Shown piece after piece: positions 1 to 8,202 of a stretch of DNA of 64,000 bases. The position numbers and the translations under genes were made by a program. Source of the DNA: Seohaeicola sp024304985 (GTDB lineage Bacteria; Pseudomonadota; Alphaproteobacteria; Rhodobacterales; Rhodobacteraceae); the NCBI RefSeq assembly GCF_028802875.1, contig NZ_JARAMP010000003.1, forward strand, positions 175,467-239,466, given 5' to 3'. Each line of letters opens with the position of its first letter. Position 1 is the stretch's first letter. The notes under the pieces are model-generated. The model worked only from the letters and a program-made list of their open reading frames with translations. It made no database searches and was not told the DNA's origin.

Positions 1-611
1 TTGTCCACGATGGCCAGCGGCGCGTTGATCCGCTTGGCCAGTTCCCGCGCCCGCGCCACACCCCCCACATCGGGAGAGACGACCATCAGATCGTCCATCC
101 GGCCCGCGAAATGCGCCTTGATATCCAGCGCGAAGATCGGCGAGGCATAGAGGTTGTCCACCGGAATGTCGAAAAAGCCCTGAATCTGCGCCGCATGCAG
201 GTCAAGGGTCAGCACCCGCTCGATCCCGGCTTCGACCAGCATGTTGGCCACCAGCTTGGCGGTGATCGGCGTGCGCGCCTTGGTCCGGCGATCCTGACGG
301 GCATAGCCGAAATAGGGGATCACGGCCGTGATCCGCGCCGCCGACGACCGGCGCAGCGCGTCGGACATGATCAGCAGTTCCATCAGGTTGTCATTGGCGG
401 GGTTCGACGTGGATTGCACGATGAACATATCCTCGCCGCGCACGTTCTCGAACACTTCGACGAAGATCTCGCCATCGTTGAACCGTTCGATCCGGGCATC
501 GACCAGACCGACGGACACCCCGCGATGAATCGACATGCGCCGCGCGATGGCCTTGGCCAGCGGCAGGTTGGCATTGCCCGAAATCAGTTTCGGCTCTGTG
601 ATGGATGGCAT
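1..611 (-). CDS. prs: Ribose-phosphate pyrophosphokinase (partial, 3' end beyond window)
   Basis: Makes PRPP from ribose 5-phosphate and ATP for nucleotide, His and Trp synthesis; cytoplasmic. About 203 N-terminal residues are visible, beginning MPSITEPKLISGNANLPLAK, and the frame is open to the window edge. Family landmarks are present: the NDGEIFVEVFENVRGEDMF block, STSNPANDNLMELL, and the YFGYARQDRRTKARTPITAK stretch that carries the flexible-loop and ATP-contacting residues, followed by LTLDLHAAQIQGFFD and VVSPDVGGVARAR. The family is usually about 310-340 residues, so roughly one third is missing on the left. The next gene is divergent, 119 bases away. Identification is secure from the motifs. 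Confidence 0.96.
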   Translation of the reverse strand, partial: MPSITEPKLISGNANLPLAKAIARRMSIHRGVSVGLVDARIERFNDGEIFVEVFENVRGEDMFIVQSTSNPANDNLMELLIMSDALRRSSAARITAVIPYFGYARQDRRTKARTPITAKLVANMLVEAGIERVLTLDLHAAQIQGFFDIPVDNLYASPIFALDIKAHFAGRMDDLMVVSPDVGGVARARELAKRINAPLAIVD

Positions 612-730
612 GGCAGCGGTTCCCCTGCGAGGTCATCCGCGCCGGGGCAGGATGACAGATTCGTGACGTTGACACTGCCTATCATCTCGTTACCGTCGGG
701 CAAAGCGATGCAGGCAAAGGAAACGCGCAA

Positions 731-1330
731 ATGGCCCATATCGATTATTTTTTCACGGTTTTGTCGCCCTATGTCTATCTGGCCGGAACACGGCTGGAGC
801 AGATCGCGGCCAGACACGGGGCCAGCATCACCTATAAACCCGTCGATGCCGGGGCTGTCTTTGCCCGCACGGGCGGTGTGGCGCTGCCGGACCGTCATCC
901 CTCGCGCAAGGAATACCGCGCGCAGGAATTGCCACGTCAGGCCAAGAAACTGGGCATGCCGCTCAATTTCCAACCCGCGCATTGGCCCACGAACCCGGCC
1001 CCTGCCTCTTATGCCGTGATTGCCGCCCAAGCGGCGGGCGACGGCGATGTCGGCAAGCTGGTGCATAGCCTGACGCGCGCCTGCTGGGCCGAAGAACAGG
1101 ACATCTCCCGCGACGAGGTGATCCGCGGCTGCCTGACCGGCGCGGGGTTCGATCCCTCGCTCGCCGACAAGGGCCTGCTGGCCGGGGCCGAAACCTATGC
1201 CGCCAATCTGGAAGAGGCCGTGTCGCGCGGCGTCTTCGGCGCCCCCTTCTATCTGGTCGACAGCGGGCAGCGGTTCTGGGGTCAGGACCGGTTGGAGGAT
1301 CTGGACGCGCATCTGTCCGGCAAGCTCTGA
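731..1330 (+). CDS. 2-hydroxychromene-2-carboxylate isomerase / DsbA-family thioredoxin-fold protein
   Basis: 199 residues starting MAHIDYFFTVLSPYVYLAG, the usual opening of the HCCA isomerase (kappa-class GST-like) branch of the DsbA superfamily. The central all-alpha insert and the C-terminal GVFGAPFYLVDSGQRFWGQD segment with the cis-Pro region and the WGQDR motif are typical. No CxxC is present, which fits glutathione-dependent isomerases rather than disulfide oxidases. Members act in naphthalene-type ring degradation, but many genomes carry copies with unknown substrates and no ring-cleavage genes lie nearby. Only one base separates its stop from the next start, so it is likely cotranscribed with the hydrolase. 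Confidence 0.85.
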   Translation: MAHIDYFFTVLSPYVYLAGTRLEQIAARHGASITYKPVDAGAVFARTGGVALPDRHPSRKEYRAQELPRQAKKLGMPLNFQPAHWPTNPAPASYAVIAAQAAGDGDVGKLVHSLTRACWAEEQDISRDEVIRGCLTGAGFDPSLADKGLLAGAETYAANLEEAVSRGVFGAPFYLVDSGQRFWGQDRLEDLDAHLSGKL

Positions 1331-1331
1331 C

Positions 1332-2159
1332 ATGCCGCAGGACATCTGGGGCGGGATCCCGACCCATTGGATACGCGCCGGTGCCGGTCCGCGTCAGGCC
1401 CTTCTGATCCACTGCTCGCTGGGGCATGCGGGCGGCTGGGCGCGAATGGTGGCATGGCTTGACGATGTGATTTCGGCCATCGCCTATGACCTGCCGGGGC
1501 ATGGGCGCAGCGCCGATTGGGACGGCATCAGCGACATTCAGGCGGTCAGCACGGCTATGGCCGTGGACCTGCTGGAGCATGAGGGGCAGGGGCCCGCCGA
1601 CATCATTGGTCATTCCTTCGGCGGCACCGTGGCGATCCGGTTGGCGGTGGAACGCCCCGATCTGGTGCGCTCGCTCGTGCTGATCGAGCCTGTTTTCTTT
1701 GCCGTGGCCGTGCAGGACCAGCCCGCATTGCAGGTGCAGGACGACGCCCATATGCGCGCCTATCGCAAGGCATTGCAGGCGGGTGACCGGATAGCGGCGG
1801 CCAAGGCCTTCACCTCCATCTGGGGCGATGGTCGCGGCTGGGACAGCATGCCTGCGGCGCAACAGAACGCTTTGGCCGCGCGCATCCATCTGATCGAAGC
1901 GGGGGCCCCGGCGATCTATGGCGATTGCGCGGGGATCTTGTCCGGAGGCAAACTGTCCGGGATCACCTGCCCGGTGCTGCTGATCCGGGGCGGCGACAGC
2001 CCTGCCGCGATTGCCGCGATCAATGACGGTCTGGCCCGGCGCATCCCGCAGGCCAAGCAGGTCGCCATCGCAGGGGCCGGTCACATGGCCCCGATCACGC
2101 ACCCCACCGAGGTGGCGCAGAGCGTGCGGGCCTTTTTGCAGGATCTTCCCACCGCCTGA
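1332..2159 (+). CDS. Alpha/beta-fold hydrolase
   Basis: 275 residues. ATG at 1332 follows the preceding stop by one base, implying translational coupling. The order of elements matches the alpha/beta hydrolase fold: oxyanion-side IHCSLGHAGGW, YDLPGHGRS, nucleophile elbow GHSFGG (Ser near residue 93), then VLLIRGGDSP and the late catalytic His in GAGHMAPITHP. The substrate cannot be read from sequence. Pairing with a hydroxychromene-carboxylate-isomerase-like protein hints at a small detoxification or aromatic side-chain role, which is inference. Confidence 0.85.
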   Translation: MPQDIWGGIPTHWIRAGAGPRQALLIHCSLGHAGGWARMVAWLDDVISAIAYDLPGHGRSADWDGISDIQAVSTAMAVDLLEHEGQGPADIIGHSFGGTVAIRLAVERPDLVRSLVLIEPVFFAVAVQDQPALQVQDDAHMRAYRKALQAGDRIAAAKAFTSIWGDGRGWDSMPAAQQNALAARIHLIEAGAPAIYGDCAGILSGGKLSGITCPVLLIRGGDSPAAIAAINDGLARRIPQAKQVAIAGAGHMAPITHPTEVAQSVRAFLQDLPTA

Positions 2160-2182
2160 CCCGCGCGATGCAGGCCGGGGAT

Positions 2183-2204
2183 GGATATTTGGGGCAAAAA
2201 GAAG
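2183..2204 (+). repeat. Dispersed Rhodobacterales intergenic element (copy A)
   Basis: GGATATTT followed by GGGGCAAAAAGAAG, lying between the stops of two convergent genes. Same block as at 6274-6296, 18496-18519, 43729-43751 and, inverted, 51427-51448. This copy lacks the G-run/C-run hairpin found upstream of copies B and C. Confidence 0.7.
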
Positions 2205-2214
2205 CGGGGGCCGG

Positions 2215-3261
2215 TCAGCCCGCCGCAATCTTCAGGAACTGGTCGATCTGATCATGGCCGATGGACCAGTCGCAGACCAGACGCGCCGCCAGAAGCTCGT
2301 CAGGGTCGTTGCCCTCCAACGAGCCCGACCAGATGTAATAGACCGCCCCCGCATCGTGCAGCCGCTTATGCGTGGCGCGGGGCAGGGTGGCAAAGACCAT
2401 GTTGGCCTGTGGTTCATGCAGGAAACCGGCCTCCGGGATCGCCTTCAGCCCGTCGATCAGGCGCGCGGCATTGGCATTGGCGCGTTTTGCCGAACTCAGC
2501 CACAGATCATCGGTCAGGAATGCCAGCATCTGCGCCGACAGATAGCGGTGCTTGGAAAACAGATGCGCGCCCCGCTTGCGGCGCAGCTCGAATTCCCAGG
2601 CTTTCGCGGGATCAAAGAAGATCACCGCCTCGACCCCCGGCAGACCGTTCTTGGTGCCGCCGAAACTGACCGCATCGACGCCCGCTTTCCACGTCATCTC
2701 GGCGGCGGTGCAGCCAAGGGCCACCAGCGCATTGGCAAAACGCGCGCCGTCCAGATGCACGGGCAGGCCGAATTCGCGGGCCACATCGGACAGGGCCTTG
2801 ATCTCGGCGCAGGTATAGACGCGGCCCCGCTCGGTCACATTGGTGATCGACACCGGCCCACGCTGCGGGCCATGCACGCCGCGCGTCTCTTCGGCCAGGA
2901 TGGCTGCGCGCAGGGTTTCGGCCGTCATTTTGTCGCTGTCACCCACCAGCGTCAGCTTGGCCCCGCCCGAATAGAACTCGGGCGCGTTGCACTCATCCTC
3001 GTGGATATGCGCGACGGGCGAACAAAACACCGTCTGCCAGGGCTGCCCCAGCGTCGCCAAGGCCAGAGAGTTGGCCGCCGTGCCCGTGGAGACAAGATAG
3101 ATCGCCGCCTCGGGGGCCTCGAAAATCTCGCGCAGGCGGGCGCGAACCTCGCCCATGATCGGATCATTGCCATAGGGCATGGCATAGCCCTGATTGGCAT
3201 CGACCAGCGCCTGCATCACCTGGGGATGGGCGGGGCCCGCATTGTCGGAGGCAAAGAACAT
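2215..3261 (-). CDS. ltaE: Low-specificity L-threonine aldolase / beta-eliminating lyase
   Basis: 348-residue fold-type I PLP enzyme that splits L-threonine or allo-threonine to glycine and acetaldehyde. Begins MFFASDNAGPAHPQVMQAL. The PLP region VSTGTAANSLALATL, the HLDGARFANALVALG Asp-Gly-Ala motif, and the Schiff-base lysine in SFGGTKNG are all visible. Length fits the family (about 340-350). Its ATG overlaps the TGA of the upstream ycgN-like gene (ATGA), so it is the last gene of the maoC-ribF-ycgN-ltaE run. Glycine produced here could feed the glycine cleavage system encoded at 20-24 kb, but no direct link is seen. Confidence 0.93.
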   Translation of the reverse strand: MFFASDNAGPAHPQVMQALVDANQGYAMPYGNDPIMGEVRARLREIFEAPEAAIYLVSTGTAANSLALATLGQPWQTVFCSPVAHIHEDECNAPEFYSGGAKLTLVGDSDKMTAETLRAAILAEETRGVHGPQRGPVSITNVTERGRVYTCAEIKALSDVAREFGLPVHLDGARFANALVALGCTAAEMTWKAGVDAVSFGGTKNGLPGVEAVIFFDPAKAWEFELRRKRGAHLFSKHRYLSAQMLAFLTDDLWLSSAKRANANAARLIDGLKAIPEAGFLHEPQANMVFATLPRATHKRLHDAGAVYYIWSGSLEGNDPDELLAARLVCDWSIGHDQIDQFLKIAAG

Positions 3262-3731
3262 CAGGTCGGCTCCTCTATGATATAGTCTTCCCAGTCCTCT
3301 TCAGGGACTTCGAATTCGGGGATCGTGATGCCCTGAACGGACACGCCCGCATCATGGACCGTTTGCGGATCGCCGGAAATCAGCGGGTGCCAGTCATAAA
3401 GCGGCTTGCCCTGCCACAGCAGCTTGTAGGCGCATGTTTCGGGCATCCAATACAGGTTCTTGTCCATGTTCTTGGGGCTGAGCACGATACATTCCGGCAC
3501 GAACTGATGCCGCGTCGCGTATTGCCCGCAACGGCAGCTGCTGTCATCCAGCAGGCGGCAGGCGACGCGGGTCAGCACGACCTCGCCCGTCTCCTCATCC
3601 TCCAGCTTGTTCAGGCAGCATTTGCCGCACCCGTCGCACAGCGCCTCCCACTCGGCTTGGGTCAGCCGGTCGACGGGGTATTTTTCCCAGAAGCGGGGGC
3701 GCAGCCCGTCGCGGTTGATCGGGTCGGTCAT
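3261..3731 (-). CDS. YcgN-family cysteine-cluster protein (UPF0260)
   Basis: 156 residues from the start MTDPINRDGLRPRFWEKYPV. Family signature LCDGCGKCCLNKLEDEETGE contains a CxxCxxxCC cluster, and further cysteines (VACRLLD, SCRCGQY, PECIVL, ETCAYK) complete the conserved set likely to bind a metal or Fe-S centre. The ATG at 3731 overlaps the ribF stop as ATGA, which is why the longer upstream reading is not used. Function of the family is unknown; it is a stable small cytoplasmic protein in Proteobacteria. Confidence 0.92.
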   Translation of the reverse strand: MTDPINRDGLRPRFWEKYPVDRLTQAEWEALCDGCGKCCLNKLEDEETGEVVLTRVACRLLDDSSCRCGQYATRHQFVPECIVLSPKNMDKNLYWMPETCAYKLLWQGKPLYDWHPLISGDPQTVHDAGVSVQGITIPEFEVPEEDWEDYIIEEPT

Positions 3732-4666
3732 AGCGCGGCCAGAATGGCACGCGCGCGGGCGCAATCGGCATCCATCTGCGCAATCAGCGCATCAAGGCTG
3801 TCGAACTTTTCCTCGGGACGCAGGAATTCCACCAGCCCCACGGACAGCGGCACACCGTAAAGATCGCCTTTGAAATCGAACAGAAAGCTCTCAAGGTTCG
3901 GCTTGTTCACCCCGAACATAGGCCGCACGCCCATCGAGGCCGCCCCGTGATAGCTGCCTTTGTGCGGGCCTTCCAGCACATCGACCAGCACGGCATAAAC
4001 TCCGAAACGCGGCGGATGCAGCCCGTCGATCGACATGTTCGCGGTCGGATAGCCCAATTCGCGGCCACGCTGATCGCCGGTGATCACGCGGCCTTCGATC
4101 CGGTGCCAATGGCCCAGCATGGCGGCCGCCGCGCGCGGCTGGCCTTCGGTCAGGGCGTTGCGGATCGCGGTCGACGACACGGCCCCGCCATTGCCTTCCA
4201 GAAGGTCCGCGATGGTCACGCCAAAGCCCATCTCGGCCCCGAACGCCACCAGATGCTGCGCCGTGCCCGCGCGGCCCTTGCCAAAGCAGAAATCGGCGCC
4301 GATGACGATATGTTTCAGGCCCAGCCCATCCGCGATCACCCGCTGCGCAAAGTCGCGCGGTGTCAGCGATGACATGGCGGCGTTGAAATTCAGCTCATAG
4401 AGCCGCTCCACCCCCAGCTTCTCCAGCCGATGGGCGCGCGCCTCGCGGCTCATCAGGCGGAAGGGCGGGGCGTCAGGGGCGAAATACTGGCGCGGATGCG
4501 GCTCGAACGTCATGACGCCCAAAGGCGCGCCGATCCGGTCCCCTGCCGCGCGGGCCATGTCGATGACCGACCGGTGCCCCAGATGGACCCCGTCGAAATT
4601 GCCGATCGCGGCGGACGCGCCACGATCTGCAAGGTCCACATATGTGTAATCCCGGATGATCCGCAT
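3728..4666 (-). CDS. ribF: Bifunctional riboflavin kinase / FAD synthetase
   Basis: 312 residues, the normal size. N-terminal nucleotidyltransferase half (about 1-185) opens with GNFDGVHLGH (residues 22-31), carries VIGADFCFGKGRAG, and ends in the SSTAIRNALTEG signature. C-terminal riboflavin kinase half (about 185-312) has GHWHRIEGRVITGDQRGRE, LGYPTANM and FLFDFKGDLYG. Converts riboflavin to FMN and then FAD. Lies 58 bases after the MaoC gene and overlaps ycgN by ATGA. Confidence 0.96.
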   Translation of the reverse strand: MRIIRDYTYVDLADRGASAAIGNFDGVHLGHRSVIDMARAAGDRIGAPLGVMTFEPHPRQYFAPDAPPFRLMSREARAHRLEKLGVERLYELNFNAAMSSLTPRDFAQRVIADGLGLKHIVIGADFCFGKGRAGTAQHLVAFGAEMGFGVTIADLLEGNGGAVSSTAIRNALTEGQPRAAAAMLGHWHRIEGRVITGDQRGRELGYPTANMSIDGLHPPRFGVYAVLVDVLEGPHKGSYHGAASMGVRPMFGVNKPNLESFLFDFKGDLYGVPLSVGLVEFLRPEEKFDSLDALIAQMDADCARARAILAAL

Positions 4667-4724
4667 GGCGCAGGGTTAGCGCCCGGCGCGGGGCGGTGCA
4701 AGCCTGTTTGACGGCGGCGAGAGG

Positions 4725-5168
4725 TCAGTCGAACTTGCGGCTGGGGGCCAGAACCGTGGCCTCGCCGATCAGGACCTTCTTGCCGTTGACCATGCAGCGG
4801 CAATCCAGTTGCACGCGGCGTTTCGCGTGGTCAATGCCGATCACCTCGACCTCGGCATGCACCATGTCGCCGGGGCGCACAGGGGCCAGAAACTTGAGGC
4901 TTTGTCCCATATAGACCGTGCCATGCCCCGGAAGCTGCTCGCCGATCACCGCCGAAATCAGACCTGCGGTCAGCATGCCATGCGCGATGCGCCCCTCGAA
5001 GATCGTGTCGCGGGCATAGTCATCGTCCAGATGAACCGGGTTCCGGTCGGTCGAGACTTCGGCAAACAGTTCGATGTCGCGATCCGTCACCACTTTGCGC
5101 AGATGGCGGGTCATGCCCATCTCGATATCTTCGATACAGATCGTGCCGCGAGGCATATTGTCCAACAT
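4725..5168 (-). CDS. MaoC-family dehydratase
   Basis: 147 residues in the preferred reading MLDNMPRGTICIEDIEMG. A GGAGGG four bases before the ATG at 5168 decides this start over an ATG 30 bases further upstream and one 12 bases further in. Hot-dog fold with the hydratase motif: the Asp/His pair in FAEVSTDRNPVHLDDDYA, then GRIAHGMLTAGL. Members hydrate trans-2-enoyl-CoA to the R-3-hydroxy form, linking beta-oxidation to PHA or fatty acid pools. First gene of the minus-strand run with ribF, ycgN and ltaE. Confidence 0.88.
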   Translation of the reverse strand: MLDNMPRGTICIEDIEMGMTRHLRKVVTDRDIELFAEVSTDRNPVHLDDDYARDTIFEGRIAHGMLTAGLISAVIGEQLPGHGTVYMGQSLKFLAPVRPGDMVHAEVEVIGIDHAKRRVQLDCRCMVNGKKVLIGEATVLAPSRKFD

Positions 5169-5338
5169 CCGACCCTCCAGTCTGTGCACCGTGATCAAGC
5201 GGCAAGGTAATATTCGGATGCATACGCGACCGAAGTTGCAACTTTATTACTTTGCAATTGCAGAAAATCAAGTGCTAATGCAGGCCCCGAAAATCCCGGC
5301 CGGGGCTTTCGACGCAGGGCTGCAACAGGTCGGCCGGG

Positions 5339-6211
5339 TCAGCGCAGATGGCCAATCGCGAAGGTGGGGGCTGCTTTTTCCGTGTCCAGATAGGCGGTTA
5401 GCGCATCGGGATCGGGTTGGCCATCGGTGCGGGTTTCCGCGCGGGCCAGTCCGCCGGAGATGAAAAGGGAATCGATCTCCTCGCCCATGGCGCCAGGGAT
5501 GTCGGTCTGGATACCATCCCCGATGGCCAGAATCGCCCGATCGGTGATGTTCTGGTCCAACACCTGCAAGCGGCGGCGCGCCAGATCATAGATCGGCGGA
5601 TGCGGCTTGCCGAAATAAAGGCTCTCGCCCCCCATCTCGGTGTAAAGCTGTGCCACGGCCCCCGCGCACCATTCGCGCCGCTCGCCCCGGTCCACCACGA
5701 TATCGGGGTTCGCGCAGAGCAGTTTCAGCCCCTTCTGCTTGGCATAAAGCAGCTGGGGGCGCAGATCGGCGGGATCGGCGGCAGGATCGAACGGCCCGGT
5801 GCAGACGATGCCCGTCGCCTGATCCAGCTTGGTCAGGGTGATCTCAACCGGGTTCTCGACCACCTTGATCGGGTCGAAGAACGGCATGTCGCGGTCTTCG
5901 CCGATGAAGAACACCCGTTCCCCCACCGCGCCGCGAAACATCGCCGCGCGCGCCGAATCGCCCGAAGTGGCGATGGTGTCCCAGGCGTCACGCGGCACGC
6001 CGAAATGGTCCAGCTGGGTTTCCACACCCTTTCGCGGCTTGGGCGAATTGGTCAGCAGCACCACGATCCCGCCGGTCTGGCGATAGGCTTGCAGCGCGGC
6101 CACGGCCTCGGGCAGGGCGCGCACACCGTCATGCACGCAGCCCCACAGATCGACGAAAAGCGCGCGGTAATCGGCGGAAATCTCGGACAGGGCGGTGATG
6201 ATGCGGGTCAT
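5339..6211 (-). CDS. HAD-superfamily hydrolase, subfamily IIA (TIGR01459 type)
   Basis: 290 residues from MTRIITALSEISADYRALF, with AAAGG seven bases before the ATG. HAD motif I is FVDLWGCVHDG: the usual DxD is DLW, as known for this alphaproteobacterial family. Motif II is VLLTNSPKPR, the lysine region is FGKPHPPIYDLA, and motif IV is AIGDGIQTDIPGA. Related to NagD and phosphoglycolate phosphatases; the substrate is unknown. The 78-bp upstream extension of the frame runs through the dispersed repeat and is not used. Confidence 0.88.
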   Translation of the reverse strand: MTRIITALSEISADYRALFVDLWGCVHDGVRALPEAVAALQAYRQTGGIVVLLTNSPKPRKGVETQLDHFGVPRDAWDTIATSGDSARAAMFRGAVGERVFFIGEDRDMPFFDPIKVVENPVEITLTKLDQATGIVCTGPFDPAADPADLRPQLLYAKQKGLKLLCANPDIVVDRGERREWCAGAVAQLYTEMGGESLYFGKPHPPIYDLARRRLQVLDQNITDRAILAIGDGIQTDIPGAMGEEIDSLFISGGLARAETRTDGQPDPDALTAYLDTEKAAPTFAIGHLR

Positions 6212-6237
6212 GGGCGGCCTTTCAGGCGAAGGGGGGA

Positions 6238-6296
6238 GGGGGGCTCTGCCCCCCGTCCTTGCGGACTCCCCCCGGGATATTTCGGGCAAGGAGAAG
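6238..6296 (+). repeat. Dispersed Rhodobacterales intergenic element (copy B)
   Basis: A G-run/C-run hairpin (GGGGGGCTCTGCCCCCC) is followed by CCTTGCGGACTCCCCCC and then GGGATATTTCGGGCAAGGAGAAG, split here as a hairpin plus tail. It lies between ppaC and the HAD gene, both on the minus strand. Nearly the same architecture recurs at 18451-18519. Confidence 0.78.
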
Positions 6297-6331
6297 GGCG
6301 GCCGGTGAGGTGTGACCGCCCCTGCGTCGCG

Positions 6332-7252
6332 TCAGAGAGTCAGGACCGGGATGATCTGCTTCTTGCGGCTCATCACGCCGGGCAGGACAACGGTGTCCCC
6401 GGTGACGGTGACGCCGAAGGATTTCTCGGCGAGTGTCTTGACCAGATCGTTGGGCACCAGAAGCGTGGCTTCCTCGTTCAGGATGTCCACGACGAAGAGG
6501 ATCACCTGATCGGCGCCGTCTTCCTTGGCCACGTCCACCATGGATGCCATCAGGCTGTCCTTGCGATCAAGGATCATCTTGGGCGAGGTGGTTTCCAGCA
6601 CCGAGACGCGGAATTCCTTGCCCGCGACCGTATATTCCTTGCTGTCCATCCGCAGCAGTTCCGCATCCGAGAAGGCCGACACATCGGATTTCGCGGCGAA
6701 CATCTGGGCGGCATAATCGGGGATCGACACACCCAGTTCCTTGGCCAGATCATGGGCGATGGCCTTGTCTTCCTGCGTGGTGGTCGGGCTGCGGAATTCC
6801 AGCGTGTCCGACAGGATGCAGGACAGCATCGCGCCCTTGATGGATTTCGGCGCGCGGGCCATGTCCTTGCCGATCATCTTGAACATGATCGTGGCGGTGC
6901 AGGCCAGCGGCTCGATGCGGATCTCGATCGGGCCTTTGGTCTCCAGCCCGCCCACCAGCTTGTGATGGTCGATGATGCCGATGATATCGGCGTCATTGAT
7001 GCCCGCGGGCAGTTCGGCGGGGTTGTTGGTGTCCACGATCACGACCGGCGCGCCGGCCTCCACACCCGCGATGATCTGCGGCTTGGGCAGGTCCCAGTGC
7101 TTCAGCATGAAGGCGGCCTCGGTATTGGGCTCGCCCAGCAGCTTCGCCTCGGCCGGGGTGCCTTTCACCTCGGTCAGATACCAGGCCCAGATGAGGGGCG
7201 AGCCGGTGGAGTCGGTGTCGGGGGATTTGTGGCCGAAAACCTGAATGGTCAT
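6332..7252 (-). CDS. ppaC: Manganese-dependent inorganic pyrophosphatase (family II)
   Basis: 306 residues. Hydrolyses pyrophosphate, pulling biosynthetic reactions forward. N-terminal DHH domain begins MTIQVFGHKSPDTDSTGSP with the metal ligands in GHKSPDTDS (about 7-15); further ligands are in VIVDTNNPAEL and the DHH motif GIIDHHKLVGG. The C-terminal DHHA2 domain ends with PGVMSRKKQIIPVL, containing the conserved SRKKQ substrate-binding block. Length is typical (about 306-310). Confidence 0.95.
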   Translation of the reverse strand: MTIQVFGHKSPDTDSTGSPLIWAWYLTEVKGTPAEAKLLGEPNTEAAFMLKHWDLPKPQIIAGVEAGAPVVIVDTNNPAELPAGINDADIIGIIDHHKLVGGLETKGPIEIRIEPLACTATIMFKMIGKDMARAPKSIKGAMLSCILSDTLEFRSPTTTQEDKAIAHDLAKELGVSIPDYAAQMFAAKSDVSAFSDAELLRMDSKEYTVAGKEFRVSVLETTSPKMILDRKDSLMASMVDVAKEDGADQVILFVVDILNEEATLLVPNDLVKTLAEKSFGVTVTGDTVVLPGVMSRKKQIIPVLTL

Positions 7253-7408
7253 TGCAATGGTCCTGTAGGGATGTTGGGTTTGCGCGCCTTATAGGGCGGG
7301 GCCGCGGGATTGTCACCTGCCTATGCTGCAAGGCAGCATCGCGAGGGTTGGACAATGGGACGCGCCTGCGGGATAGTCCGGCGGTGCAGGCAGGGGAATG
7401 GGTGATTT

Positions 7409-8053
7409 TTGCGGGAAAGCGATCTCTACGGTCCGGTGAAAGCCTATCTCGAGGCGCAGGGCTATCTCGTGAAAGGCGAGGTGGGCGCGGTGGATGTGCT
7501 GGCCTGCCGGGGAGACGAGCCGCCCGTGGTGGTGGAGTTGAAGACCGGCTTTTCCCTGACCCTGCTGCATCAGGCGGTGGCGCGGCAGGCGGTGACGGAT
7601 CTGGTCTACGTGGCCGTGCCCCATCGGACCGGCAAGGTCGCGGCGCGGGCCTTGCGCGACAATGTGGGTCTGTGCCGCCGTCTGGGTCTGGGGGTGCTGA
7701 GTGTGCGCCTGACCGACGGGCTGGTCATCGCCCATGCCGACCCCGGCCCCTATGCGCCGCGCAAGCAGCCCCGCCGCAAAACGGCGCTTTTGCGCGAATT
7801 CCATCGGTTGCAGGGCGATCCCAACCGGGGCGGTTCGGTGAAACAGGGGCTGATGACGGGCTACCGGCAGGATGCCCTGCGCTGCGCCGCCGCGCTGGCA
7901 CAGGCGGGGCAGGCGCGGGGGCGCGATGTGGCGGCGGCCTGCGGTGTGACGCAGGCGACGCGGATCATGGCGGACAATCATTACGGCTGGTTCGCGCGTG
8001 TCGCGACCGGGGTCTATACCCTGACCGAGGCCGGCCGCGCGGCGCTGGACTGA
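7409..8053 (+). CDS. DUF2161 PD-(D/E)XK-type putative nuclease/phosphodiesterase
   Basis: 214 residues beginning at a TTG codon (MRESDLYGPVKAYLEAQGY); an AGGGGA lies about 11 bases upstream and the frame is closed by TGA just before. The N-terminal half has the PD-(D/E)XK pattern: a Glu in YLVKGEVGAVDVLAC, Asp in AVDV and the ExK pair in VVVELKTGF (about residues 42-50). The C-terminal part (about 150-214) looks like a winged helix ending TGVYTLTEAGRAALD. No partner methylase is present, so it is not evidently a restriction system. Molecular function of the family is unproven. Confidence 0.8.
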   Translation: MRESDLYGPVKAYLEAQGYLVKGEVGAVDVLACRGDEPPVVVELKTGFSLTLLHQAVARQAVTDLVYVAVPHRTGKVAARALRDNVGLCRRLGLGVLSVRLTDGLVIAHADPGPYAPRKQPRRKTALLREFHRLQGDPNRGGSVKQGLMTGYRQDALRCAAALAQAGQARGRDVAAACGVTQATRIMADNHYGWFARVATGVYTLTEAGRAALD

Positions 8054-8090
8054 AGCCGCGACAAGCTGTCGAATTTTGCCGATTCAGATG

Positions 8091-8119
8091 TTGACAGCCC
8101 TTGGCCTGATCCCTAGCTA
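8091..8119 (+). promoter_or_regulatory. groESL promoter
   Basis: TTGACA at 8091-8096, a 17-base spacer, and TAGCTA at 8114-8119, ending eight bases before the CIRCE operator. This resembles a housekeeping sigma-70 promoter. An overlapping sigma-32 type site cannot be excluded by eye. Confidence 0.7.
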
Positions 8120-8126
8120 TGCGCCG

Positions 8127-8153
8127 TTAGCACTCGCAGGGAGTGAGTGCTAA
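8127..8153 (+). promoter_or_regulatory. CIRCE operator (HrcA site)
   Basis: Perfect TTAGCACTC, nine-base spacer, GAGTGCTAA, lying at the expected transcription start of groES. This is the HrcA repressor binding element of heat-shock chaperonin operons. hrcA itself is not in the window. Confidence 0.97.
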
Positions 8154-8202
8154 TACCCCGAACGGGGTTCAGTGAGAAACTTTGAGCCAAGGAGCCTCAG
8201 AG

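Noticed and set aside
5168..5198. A longer start for the MaoC protein (ATG at 5198)
   Set aside because: The internal ATG has a good GGAGGG site; the extension MITVHRLEGR does not look like the family start.
6238..6296. A standard terminator for ppaC
   Set aside because: The G/C hairpin is part of a larger repeat that also occurs elsewhere, and it is followed by CC rather than a T-run, so it is recorded as a dispersed element.
5417..7294. 625-codon frame over the HAD and pyrophosphatase genes
   Set aside because: Antisense of two secure genes, no motif.
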